Shown here: positions 1 through 7,856 of the stretch, in pieces
Layout: the number at the start of each line of letters is the position of its first letter
Numbering within the stretch: the stretch's first letter is position 1
NCBI GenBank assembly: GCA_017933995.1
Contig: JAGBKI010000007.1
Coordinates: forward strand, 1 to 64,000
Source: Bacteroidaceae bacterium
GTDB lineage: Bacteria; Bacteroidota; Bacteroidia; Bacteroidales; Bacteroidaceae
DNA length: 64,000 nt
Direction of reading: 5' to 3'
Program-made: the position numbers and the translations under genes
Notes under the pieces: model-generated
What the model was told of the DNA's origin: nothing
What the model saw: the letters and a program-made list of their open reading frames with translations, nothing else
Databases searched by the model: none

Positions 1-1
1 A

Positions 2-925
2 GAAACCCTTAGGCGAGGCTTCCCGCTCAACGTGATGTACTGGGTACACTGCGGCGACGGGCACTACGAGGTGCTCGACGGCCAGCAGCGCACCATCAGC
101 ATCTGCCAGTACGTGGCGGGCGACTTCTCCATCCGCGAGGAATACTTCCACACGCTCACCGACGACCAGCAGGAAGAAATCCTGTCTTACAAGTTGATGG
201 TCTACTTCTGCGAGGGGACGGACTCGGAGAAGCTCGACTGGTTCCGCACCATCAACATCGCGGGCGAGCGGCTCACCGACCAGGAACTGCGCAACGCCGT
301 CTACACCGGCCCGTGGCTCACCTCCGCCAAGCGTTTCTTCTCCAAGACGGGCTGCGCGGCCAAGGCGCTCTCCGACAAATACGTCAAGGCCGACTGCATC
401 CGTCAGGAACTCCTCGAACTGGCTTTGAAGTGGATAAGCGGCGAGAGCATCCGCCAGTACATGGCCGACCACCAGAGAGACGCCAACGCCAACGCGCTGT
501 GGCTCTACTTCCAGCAGGTCATAGCGTGGGTGGAGGCCACGTTCCCCGCCTACCGCCGCGAGATGAAGGGGCTGCCGTGGGGCGAACTCTACAACCAGTT
601 CAAAGACGCGCCGCTGGACACTGCCGCGCTGGAGGCAGAGGTCTCGCGGCTGATGGCGGACGACGAGGTGCAGAAGAAGAGCGGCATTTATCTCTACGTC
701 CTCGACGGCGACGAGCGCCACCTCAACCTCCGCGCCTTCGACCGCGCCACCGCCCGCACCGCATACGAGCGCCAGCAAGGCGTCTGCCCCGCGTGCGGCA
801 AAACCTTCGCGATAGAACAAATGGAGGCCGACCACATCACGCCGTGGGCGCGCGGCGGGCGCACCACCCCCGACAACTGCCAGATGCTCTGCCGCGACTG
901 CAACAGACGGAAGGGGGCGAAGTGA
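2..925 (+). CDS. DUF262 / HNH endonuclease protein, 5' end cut by window
   Basis: The reading frame is open from base 2, and the residues before the first in-window start codon (RRGFPLN) already fit the DUF262 family, so the true start lies outside the window. The visible 307 residues carry the family motif DGQQR near residue 27 and, at the C-terminus, an HNH nuclease module: CPACG, then ADHITPW, then CRDCNRRK (paired zinc cysteines around the His-Asn-His core). DUF262 is a ParB-like NTP-using fold, and DUF262 plus HNH proteins resemble GmrSD-type modification-dependent restriction enzymes. A nuclease that cleaves modified or foreign DNA is therefore inferred, but no partner gene is visible. 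Some DUF262 proteins are not defence genes. Confidence 0.8.
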   Translation, partial: ETLRRGFPLNVMYWVHCGDGHYEVLDGQQRTISICQYVAGDFSIREEYFHTLTDDQQEEILSYKLMVYFCEGTDSEKLDWFRTINIAGERLTDQELRNAVYTGPWLTSAKRFFSKTGCAAKALSDKYVKADCIRQELLELALKWISGESIRQYMADHQRDANANALWLYFQQVIAWVEATFPAYRREMKGLPWGELYNQFKDAPLDTAALEAEVSRLMADDEVQKKSGIYLYVLDGDERHLNLRAFDRATARTAYERQQGVCPACGKTFAIEQMEADHITPWARGGRTTPDNCQMLCRDCNRRKGAK

Positions 926-957
926 GGCGTGGGCGAGATTGAAGAGGTAGCAAACAA

Positions 958-992
958 CCGCCCCCGCAAGTCTAAAAGGCTTGCGGGGGCGG
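958..992 (-). terminator. hairpin downstream of pgk
   Basis: A 13-bp GC-rich stem (CCGCCCCCGCAAG and its complement) with a 9-base loop lies between the convergent DUF262/HNH and pgk genes. Read on the minus strand it is followed by TTGTTTG, so it most likely ends pgk transcription. It may also work in the other direction. Confidence 0.6.
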
Positions 993-1030
993 GGTGTTAG
1001 AGGAGGGGGTAGAGGGTTCGGAGGGAGGGG

Positions 1031-2278
1031 TTAGCCCTTGATGGCTGCGATGCCGGGGAGGGTTTTGCCCTCGATGGCTTCGAGCAGGGCGCCGCCGCCG
1101 GTGCTGATGTAGCTCACTTTGTCGGCGAGGCCGAACTTGTTCACGCAGGCCACGCTGTCGCCGCCGCCGATGAGGGAGAAAGCACCCTCGGCAGTGGCTT
1201 CGGCCACGGCCTCGCCGATGGCGCGGCTGCCGCCGGTGAAGTTGTCGAACTCGAAGACGCCTGCGGGGCCGTTCCAAAGGATGGTCTTGCTGCCCTTGAT
1301 GGCTGCGGCGAAAGCCTTGCGGCTCTCGGGGCCTGCGTCGAGACCTTCCCAACCCTCGGGGATGGCACCGGCGGGGCAAACCTTCTGGTTGGCTTCGTTG
1401 CTGAAGGCGTCGGCGGCGATGCAGTCGGTGCCGAGCACGAGGTTCACGCCGTTCTCCTTGGCCTTCTTAATGACGTCGAGTGCCACGTCGAGTTTGTCGA
1501 GCTCGCAGATGCTGCCACCTACCTCGCCGCCCTGGGCTTTGGCGAAGGTGTAGGTCATGCCGCCGCAGAGGATGAGGTTGTCGACCTTGCCGAGGAGGTT
1601 CTCGATGATGCCGATTTTGGTGCTGACCTTGGAGCCGCCCATAATGGCGGTGAAGGGACGCTGGATGTTGGAGAGTACGTTGTCGACGGCGGTCACCTCC
1701 TTTTCCATCAGGTAGCCGAGCATCTTGTGGTCGGCGTCGAAGTAGTCGGCGATGACGGCGGTGGAGGCGTGCTTGCGGTGGGCGGTGCCGAAGGCGTCCA
1801 TCACGTAGAAGTCGGCGTAGGAGGCGAGGGTCTTGGCGAACTCCTTCTGACGCTCCTTCATCTCTTTCTTGGCTGCATCGAACTCGGGCGTGCCTTTCTC
1901 GACGCCTACGGGCTTGCCTTCCTCCTCGGGATAGAAGCGGAGATTCTCAAGCAGGAGCACTTCGCCGGGCTTGAGGGCTGCGGCGGCGTCCTGTGCCTTG
2001 GCGCAGTCGGGGGCGAACTGCACGGGTGCGCCGAGTGCCTCGCTGACGGCCTCGGTGATCTGGCCGAGGGAGAGCTTGGGGTTCACCTTGCCCTTGGGCT
2101 TGCCCATGTGGGACATGATGATGAGTGCGCCGCCGTCGGCGAGCACTTTCTTGAGGGTGGGCAGCGCACCACGGATGCGGGTGTCGTCGGTGATGTGGCC
2201 GTTGTCATCGAGGGGCACGTTGAAGTCCACGCGCACGATGACCTTGCTGTCCTTGAAGTTGGCTGTGTTGATGGTCAT
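1031..2278 (-). CDS. pgk: phosphoglycerate kinase
   Basis: Converts 1,3-bisphosphoglycerate and ADP to 3-phosphoglycerate and ATP in cytoplasmic glycolysis. The 415 residues are the normal length. Seen in order: N-terminal VRVDFNVPL, the SHMGKPKG substrate loop, [10 protein letters not shown], the hinge-region GGSKVSTK, and the C-terminal nucleotide-site GGGDS and STGGGA. The ATG at 2278 gives the standard N-terminus. It is followed by a hairpin and separated from the upstream nth by AT-rich repeats, so it is probably transcribed alone. Confidence 0.97.
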   Translation of the reverse strand: MTINTANFKDSKVIVRVDFNVPLDDNGHITDDTRIRGALPTLKKVLADGGALIIMSHMGKPKGKVNPKLSLGQITEAVSEALGAPVQFAPDCAKAQDAAAALKPGEVLLLENLRFYPEEEGKPVGVEKGTPEFDAAKKEMKERQKEFAKTLASYADFYVMDAFGTAHRKHASTAVIADYFDADHKMLGYLMEKEVTAVDNVLSNIQRPFTAIMGGSKVSTKIGIIENLLGKVDNLILCGGMTYTFAKAQGGEVGGSICELDKLDVALDVIKKAKENGVNLVLGTDCIAADAFSNEANQKVCPAGAIPEGWEGLDAGPESRKAFAAAIKGSKTILWNGPAGVFEFDNFTGGSRAIGEAVAEATAEGAFSLIGGGDSVACVNKFGLADKVSYISTGGGALLEAIEGKTLPGIAAIKG

Positions 2279-2335
2279 TGGTTTAGTTGTTTAGTTAATC
2301 AGTTTATAAGTTTATTAGTTAATCAGTTGGTTGGC
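2279..2335. repeat. R5-type simple repeat, pgk-nth gap
   Basis: Iterated TTTAGTT / TTAATCAG words fill the gap between pgk and nth and run into the 3' end of nth. They are AT-rich against GC-rich genes. This is a one-sided member of the R5 class. Confidence 0.5.
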
Positions 2336-2962
2336 ATGGCTGGGGCAGAGGTCTGCGAGTTCGCACTTCGCGCACTTGGGGCGCAGGGCGGTGCAGGTGT
2401 AGCGTCCGTGGAGGAGTAGCCAGGAGTGGCTGGGGGCTACACTGTCGGCGGGGATGTGGCGCAGCAGGGCGCGCTCGACGGCCAGGGATGTGGTGCAGCG
2501 TTTCGGCACGAGGCCGAGGCGGTGGCTGACGCGGAAGACGTGGGTGTCGACGGCGAGTGTCTGCTGGCCGAATGCGAAGGCGAGGACGACGTTGGCGGTT
2601 TTGCGCCCCACGCCGGGCAGGGCCACGAGTTCCTCCATCGTCTGCGGCACCTGGCCGCCGTGGTCGCGCACCAGCGCGCGGCTGATGCCGGCGAGGTACT
2701 TGGCCTTACTATTGGGGTAGCTGACGGAGCGTATGTAGTCGAAGAGTACCTCGTCGGTGGCCTCGGCCATGGTGTGGGCGTCGGGATAGTCGGCGAAGAG
2801 GCGGGCGGTGACGATGTTCACGCGCTTGTCGGTGCACTGCGCGGAAAGTACGGTGGCTATGAGGAGCTGGAACGGCGTGCCGTAGTCGAGTTCGGTGTCT
2901 TTGAGACCGAACTTCGCGCTGAGGCGTGACAAGACGGTGGCGTAGCGGTCCGCTATTTTCAT
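2315..2962 (-). CDS. nth: endonuclease III, DNA glycosylase/AP lyase
   Basis: Base-excision repair enzyme that removes oxidised pyrimidines and nicks the abasic site. The 215 residues show the helix-hairpin-helix motif LPGVGRKTANVV with the catalytic Lys, the catalytic Asp in VDTHVFRVSHRLGL, and the 4Fe-4S ligand set C-X6-C-X2-C-X5-C at the C-terminus. I start at the ATG at 2962 (MKIADRY). The frame is open further upstream, but those residues come from repeat sequence and match nothing in the family. Confidence 0.95.
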   Translation of the reverse strand: MKIADRYATVLSRLSAKFGLKDTELDYGTPFQLLIATVLSAQCTDKRVNIVTARLFADYPDAHTMAEATDEVLFDYIRSVSYPNSKAKYLAGISRALVRDHGGQVPQTMEELVALPGVGRKTANVVLAFAFGQQTLAVDTHVFRVSHRLGLVPKRCTTSLAVERALLRHIPADSVAPSHSWLLLHGRYTCTALRPKCAKCELADLCPSHANQLIN

Positions 2963-3057
2963 AGTTAAAAGTGGTGTTTTGGGGAACTGGCGGAGCTGCT
3001 GCGATGCAGCAGCAAACACAACAACTTTCAGTTAAAAGTTTGAAAGGCTTTTACCTT

Positions 3058-3663
3058 TTACTTTTCAAACTCGTGCAGGCGTGCGATGTACTTGCCGAGG
3101 ATGTCGAACTCCAGGTTTACGACGGTGCCTTCGGCGATGAGGCCGAAGTTGGTGTTTTCGAGTGTGTAGGGGATGATGTTCACGGCAAAGGTGTTGTCTG
3201 TGGGTTCGCAGACGGTGAGGCTGACGCCGTTTACGGTGACGCTGCCTTTGTCGACGGTGAAGTATCCGCGTCGCGCCATTGCGGGGTCGGCGTCGTACTC
3301 GAAGGTGAAGATGACGCTTCCTGCGGCGTCCTCGCGGCGCGTGCAGCGTGCGGTGGTGTCGACGTGTCCCTGCACGATGTGTCCGTCGAGGCGTCCGTTC
3401 ATCAGCATGGAGCGTTCCACGTTGACCTTGTCGCCCACGCGGAGCAGGCCGAGGTTGCTTCGCAGGAGGGTTTCGCGCATGGCGGTTGTGGTGTAGGTGT
3501 CGCCCTCCTGGCGGGTGACAGTGAGGCAGACGCCGTTGTGCGAGACGCTCTGGTCGACGTGGAGCTCGCGGGCGAAGGGACAGGTGAGGGTGAAGTGTAT
3601 GTTGTCGAGTTCGTGCTCGATGGCTACGACCTCGGCCATTGCTTCGACGATGCCGGAAAACAT
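3058..3663 (-). CDS. ribE: riboflavin synthase, alpha chain
   Basis: Dismutates two 6,7-dimethyl-8-ribityllumazine molecules to riboflavin, the last step of vitamin B2 synthesis. It has two tandem lumazine-binding domains. The first opens with the hallmark MFSGIVE and has NGVCLTV. The second carries GHIVQGHVD and NGVSLTV. At 201 residues it is the usual length. The start is the ATG at 3663, and 34 upstream open codons derive from AT-rich repeat. No other rib gene and no FMN riboswitch-like leader is seen. Confidence 0.95.
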   Translation of the reverse strand: MFSGIVEAMAEVVAIEHELDNIHFTLTCPFARELHVDQSVSHNGVCLTVTRQEGDTYTTTAMRETLLRSNLGLLRVGDKVNVERSMLMNGRLDGHIVQGHVDTTARCTRREDAAGSVIFTFEYDADPAMARRGYFTVDKGSVTVNGVSLTVCEPTDNTFAVNIIPYTLENTNFGLIAEGTVVNLEFDILGKYIARLHEFEK

Positions 3664-3790
3664 GGTTTTAAGGTAAAAGTTAAAAGATAAAAGATAAAAG
3701 TTAAAAGTTGAGTTTGGCTTTGCCCTTGGGTACCTGCGCTTCAACCGACGCGAAACGTAACTCAACTTTTACTTTTTAATTTTTAATTAT
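3664..3790. repeat. R5-type inverted simple repeat, ribE-glgB gap
   Basis: Words of the form AAAGTTAAAAGATAAAAG on the left and ACTCAACTTTTACTTTTTAA on the right surround a GC-rich spacer. The two sides are inverted relative to each other. The same words recur at 26570-26702 and 30180-30383. Confidence 0.6.
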
Positions 3791-5813
3791 TAATTCCATC
3801 CGCCTTGCGCAGGACTACGGCGGAGCGGGCGGGGAGGTAGAGTTTGAGCCAGCCTTTCCCGTCGCGTGCGAGGAGGGGGTCGTGGTTGGTGAAGTGGGGC
3901 ACGGTGTCGTCGGCGAGTCCGTTGCCGCCGAAAGCGGGGTCGTCGGTGTTGAGGACGACGTTGTACTTGCCCTCGGGCATCATGAAGCCGTAGCCGTCGA
4001 AACTGCGCACGGGCGAGAAGTTGAAAACGAAGAGCAGTGAGCCGCGCGTGTAGGCCAGCACCTGGTCGTCGTCGTTGTGCCACACCTCCTGCACCTTTGT
4101 GGCGGGGAGGCGGTGCTGCGACTTGAGTACGCAGAGCATAGCGCGGTCGAAGTCGCCGAGATAGTGGTAGCAGAGGTCTTTGTTGTCGACGAGGTTCCAC
4201 TGTCGGCGTGCGTACTTGTGGCTCCAGCCATTGCCTTCGCGGGGGAAGTCAATCCACTCGGGGTGGCCGAACTCGTTGCCCATAAAGTTGAGGTAGCCGC
4301 CGTTCATCGTGGAAGCGGTGACGAGGCGTATCATCTTGTGGAGGGCGATGCCCCGGTGCGCCACGTCGTTTTCGTCGCCTTTCTTGAAGTGCCAGTACAT
4401 GTCGGCATCGACGAGGCGGAAAATGATGGTCTTGTCGCCGACGAGGGCCTGGTCGTGGCTCTCGCAGTAGCTGATGACTTTCTCGCCCGCGCGGCGGTTG
4501 GTGAGTTCCCAGAAGATGCTGCTGGGCTTCCACTGCTCGTCCTGCCGCTCCTTGATGGTCTTTATCCAGTAGTCGGGGATGTTCATGGCGAGGCGGTAGT
4601 CGAAACCCATACCGCCGTCCTCGAACTTCATGGCGAGACCGGGCATTCCGCTGACTTCCTCGGCGATGGTGATGGCGTGGGGCTTGACGTCGTGGATGAG
4701 CAGGTTCGAGAGCGTGAGGTAGGTGATGGCGTTGTCGTCCTCGGCGCCGTTGTAGTAGTCGGCATAGCCGCCGAAGGCTTCGCCGAGGCCGTGGCTGTAG
4801 TAGAGCATGGAGGTCACGCCGTCGAAGCGGAAGCCGTCGAACTGGTATTCGGTGAGCCAGTACTTGCAGTTGGAGAGGAGGAAGTGGAGTACCTCGTTCT
4901 TGCCGTAGTCGAAGCATAGGCTGTCCCAGGCGGGGTGCTCGCGGCGGTCGCCGGGGTAGAAGAACTGGCAGGGGTCGCCGCAGAGGTTGCCGAGTCCTTC
5001 GAGTTCGTTCTTGACGGCGTGGCTGTGGACAAGGTCCATGATGACGGCGACGCCCTGTGCGTGGGCTTCATCAATAAGTGCCTTAAGTTGCTCGGGGGTG
5101 CCGAAGCGGCTGCTGGGGGCGAAGAAGTTGCTGACGTGGTATCCGAAACTGCCGTAGTAGGGGTGCTCCTGGATGGCCATAAGCTGGAGGCAGTTGTAGC
5201 CGTCGGCGACGACGCGGGGCAGCACTTTCTCGCGGAACTCGTCGTATGTGCCCACGGCCTCGGCGTCCTGGCCCATTCCGATGTGGGCTTCGTAGATGAG
5301 CAGGGGGCTTGTCTTGGGGCGGAACTTTGTGTGGCGGAACTTGTACGGCTCGTCGGGCGCCCACACCTGTGCGCTGAAGATTTTTGTGCGCTCGTCCTGG
5401 ACGACGCGCGTGACCCAGGCGGGTATGCGCTCGCCCTCGCCGCCGGGCCACTTGACTTTGAGTTTGTAGAGGTCGCCGTGGCGGAGGCGGTTCTTGCCGA
5501 GTTTGATTTCCCAGTTGCCTGTGCCGCGCTGGCGCTTGAAGGCGTAGTCCTCGCTCTCCTGCCAGTCGTTGAACGTGCCGACGAGGTAGACGGCCGTGGC
5601 GTTGGGCAGCCACTCGCGGATGACCCACTTGCCGGTTTCGGTGCGGTGGAGGCCGAAGTAGAGGTGTCCGTCGGCGAAGTCGGCGAGGGTGGTGCGTCCG
5701 CGCGTGAGTTCCTTGAGTTTGCGCTCCACGCTGTCGTGGCGTCCCTGTATGGCTGGCGCGAAGGGCCGCAGCCACTTGTCGTCGCGGAGGATTTTGAGGA
5801 GGGGGTTCTTCAT
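3783..5813 (-). CDS. glgB: 1,4-alpha-glucan branching enzyme
   Basis: Forms alpha-1,6 branches in glycogen. At 676 residues with an N-terminal CBM48-like part (VYLVGTFNDWQ near residue 75) and a GH13 barrel, it resembles the eukaryote-like branching enzymes found in Bacteroidetes. Catalytic motifs are FRFDGVTSM (nucleophile Asp), EEVSGMPG (acid/base Glu) and CESHDQALVGDK (third acid). No glycogen synthase or phosphorylase gene is adjacent. Upstream are GGGGAGTTAA repeats (5814-5870). Confidence 0.95.
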   Translation of the reverse strand: MKNPLLKILRDDKWLRPFAPAIQGRHDSVERKLKELTRGRTTLADFADGHLYFGLHRTETGKWVIREWLPNATAVYLVGTFNDWQESEDYAFKRQRGTGNWEIKLGKNRLRHGDLYKLKVKWPGGEGERIPAWVTRVVQDERTKIFSAQVWAPDEPYKFRHTKFRPKTSPLLIYEAHIGMGQDAEAVGTYDEFREKVLPRVVADGYNCLQLMAIQEHPYYGSFGYHVSNFFAPSSRFGTPEQLKALIDEAHAQGVAVIMDLVHSHAVKNELEGLGNLCGDPCQFFYPGDRREHPAWDSLCFDYGKNEVLHFLLSNCKYWLTEYQFDGFRFDGVTSMLYYSHGLGEAFGGYADYYNGAEDDNAITYLTLSNLLIHDVKPHAITIAEEVSGMPGLAMKFEDGGMGFDYRLAMNIPDYWIKTIKERQDEQWKPSSIFWELTNRRAGEKVISYCESHDQALVGDKTIIFRLVDADMYWHFKKGDENDVAHRGIALHKMIRLVTASTMNGGYLNFMGNEFGHPEWIDFPREGNGWSHKYARRQWNLVDNKDLCYHYLGDFDRAMLCVLKSQHRLPATKVQEVWHNDDDQVLAYTRGSLLFVFNFSPVRSFDGYGFMMPEGKYNVVLNTDDPAFGGNGLADDTVPHFTNHDPLLARDGKGWLKLYLPARSAVVLRKADGINN

Positions 5814-5925
5814 GGGGGAGAAAAGGGGAGTTAAGGGGGAGTTAAAGGGGAGTTAGGAGCCGTTACGGAAAAGCGCGGAGTGGCCCGGGCCGGCCTCTTA
5901 GGCCGGGCAACGGACGAAAGGCGCG

Positions 5926-7041
5926 CTACTGCACCTCGCGCCCGTTGCGGTAGTTGATGCGGCGTGTGATGTTGCCGTTGCGGTCGCGCTCGACGAACTG
6001 TCCCTGGCGCACGCCGTCGACGTATTCGCCGGTTTCGCTGGTGCCGTCGGTGCGTATTTCCTGCCCGCGCCCGTGGCGTCGTCCGGCCTTGAAAGAACCC
6101 TTGAACTGGCGTCCGTCGGCATAGACGAGTATGCCGTCGCCGTCCATCAGGTCGGCCTTCCAGTAGCCGTTGTAGCTGGCTCCGTCGGCCTCGCGGAAGA
6201 CGCCGCGTCCCTCGCGCTGGTCGTTGTGCCACTGGCCGTCGTAGAATGCGCCGTTCTTCCACTTGAACATGCCCTTGCCCTCGCGGTGGGCGTTGACGAA
6301 GGCGCCAGTGTAGGTGTCGCCGCTGCGCATGAAGTAGGTGCCCTGGCCTGAGCGGACGCCCTGGCTGTAGTCGCCCTCGTAGCGGTCGCCGCTGGCGAAG
6401 ACGTAGATGCCCTTGCCGTCCATAAGGTCGTTTTTCCACATGCCGATGTACTTCTCGCCGTTGGCGTAGACGTAGGTGCCCTTGCCCTGGCGGACGCCGT
6501 TGTGCCAGTTGCCGACGTAGGTGGAGCCGTTGCCCCAGTCGAAGCGCCCCATTCCGTTGCGCATGTCGTGCTGCCACTCGCCGTCGTAGAAGGCGCCGTT
6601 GGCGTAGGTGTAGCGTCCGCTGCCGTGGCGCACGTCGCCGTCCCATTCGCCCTCGTAGCGGTCGCCGTTGTAGTAGGTCATGACGCCCTTGCCCTTCTTC
6701 TGGTCGGTGTACCAGAGGCCGTCGTATCGGTTGTTGTTGGCGAAGTAGTAGGTGCCTCGGCCGTGGCGGCGGTCCTTGACCCACTGGCCTTCGTAGCGTT
6801 CGCCGTTGGCGGAGGTGTAGGTGCCCTGGCCGTAGCGCTGTCCCTTGCGGAACTCGCCCTCGTAGGTGTCGCGGTTGGTGTAGACGATGCGCCCTTTTCC
6901 GTTGGGCTTGCTGCCGGAGAGTTCGCCGGTGTAGGTGGCACCGCTGCGCAGCTGGACGGTGCCGACGGAGACGCGCTGCGCCAGGGCGGGGGCGGCGCAG
7001 AGCAGGGCGGCGGCTACTATATATATACGGAGTGGTTTCAT
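5926..7041 (-). CDS. secreted MORN-repeat protein
   Basis: The signal peptide MKPLRIYIVAAALLCAAPALAQ is followed by about a dozen consecutive 23-residue MORN repeats of the pattern Y-x-G-x-W/F-x5-R-x-G-x-G-x3-Y-x-x-G-x-x-Y, almost to the C-terminus (371 residues in all). MORN arrays form extended beta-hairpin sheets used as scaffolds or lipid/carbohydrate contacts. Export to the periplasm or surface is predicted, but the ligand is unknown. It lies 34 bases downstream of kdsB on the same strand, so it may be co-transcribed with the cell-envelope genes kdsB and the penicillin-binding protein. Confidence 0.85.
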   Translation of the reverse strand: MKPLRIYIVAAALLCAAPALAQRVSVGTVQLRSGATYTGELSGSKPNGKGRIVYTNRDTYEGEFRKGQRYGQGTYTSANGERYEGQWVKDRRHGRGTYYFANNNRYDGLWYTDQKKGKGVMTYYNGDRYEGEWDGDVRHGSGRYTYANGAFYDGEWQHDMRNGMGRFDWGNGSTYVGNWHNGVRQGKGTYVYANGEKYIGMWKNDLMDGKGIYVFASGDRYEGDYSQGVRSGQGTYFMRSGDTYTGAFVNAHREGKGMFKWKNGAFYDGQWHNDQREGRGVFREADGASYNGYWKADLMDGDGILVYADGRQFKGSFKAGRRHGRGQEIRTDGTSETGEYVDGVRQGQFVERDRNGNITRRINYRNGREVQ

Positions 7042-7075
7042 TGGCGTGGTATTGGGCTTTATGGGCTATATGGGG

Positions 7076-7834
7076 TTATTGGGGGTGTTGGTCGAGGAAC
7101 TGCTGCGCGCGCTGGAGGTCGTCGGGGGTGTCGATGCCGATGGTCTCGATGTGGGTTTGGGCGGTGCGTATGCGCAGGCCGTTTTCGAGCCAGCGTAGTT
7201 GTTCGAGGGATTCGGCCTGTTCGAGGCGGCCGGGCTGCATCTCGGTGACGCGGCGCAGGGCGTCGGCGCGGTAGGCGTAGAGGCCGATGTGCTTATAATA
7301 AATATGGTGTGCGGCCCATTCGGCCTGCTCACGGCCCCGCAGGTAGGGGATGACGCTGCGGCTGAAGTAGAGGGCCGTGTCGTCGGCTGCGAGTACGACC
7401 TTGGGGCTGTTGGGGTTGGCCAAGGTGTCCCAGGGCGTGTCGGCGGGGAAGGGCTTGACGAGGGTGGCGATGTCGGTGGCGGGGTCGTCGAAAAGGGCTT
7501 TGACGGCCTGCAACTGGTCGGGGTGGACAAAGGGTTCGTCGCCCTGTATGTTGACCACGACGTCGGCCTTGGCGCCGAGGGCTTGGAACGCCTCGTAGGC
7601 GCGGTCGGTGCCGCTGCGGTGGTTGGGTGAGGTCATCACGGCGCGCCCGCCGAAGCCCTCGACGCAGCGTGCTATGCGCTCGTCGTCGGTGGCCACGGCC
7701 ACGTCGTCGCCGAAGACGCTCCGGGCGCGGCTGTAGACGTGCTGCACGATGGGCTGCCCGCCCAGCAGGGCGAGAGGTTTGCCCGGGAAGCGTGTGCTGG
7801 CGTAGCGGGCGGGTATGATGGCCAGAAATTCCAT
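7076..7834 (-). CDS. kdsB: 3-deoxy-manno-octulosonate cytidylyltransferase
   Basis: Activates KDO to CMP-KDO for lipid A-core assembly. The 252 residues begin with the CTP-binding IIPARYASTRFPGKPL and include VATDDERI, NIQGDEPF and HIGLYAYR, all standard for KdsB. I start at the ATG at 7834. A much longer open frame upstream is an artefact running antisense to low-complexity sequence at the 3' end of the penicillin-binding protein gene. It starts 22 bases after that gene ends, suggesting an envelope-biogenesis operon. The pathway phosphatase kdsC is at 40791. Confidence 0.96.
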   Translation of the reverse strand: MEFLAIIPARYASTRFPGKPLALLGGQPIVQHVYSRARSVFGDDVAVATDDERIARCVEGFGGRAVMTSPNHRSGTDRAYEAFQALGAKADVVVNIQGDEPFVHPDQLQAVKALFDDPATDIATLVKPFPADTPWDTLANPNSPKVVLAADDTALYFSRSVIPYLRGREQAEWAAHHIYYKHIGLYAYRADALRRVTEMQPGRLEQAESLEQLRWLENGLRIRTAQTHIETIGIDTPDDLQRAQQFLDQHPQ

Positions 7835-7856
7835 ATTTATCGTTATCTTCGCGTTG

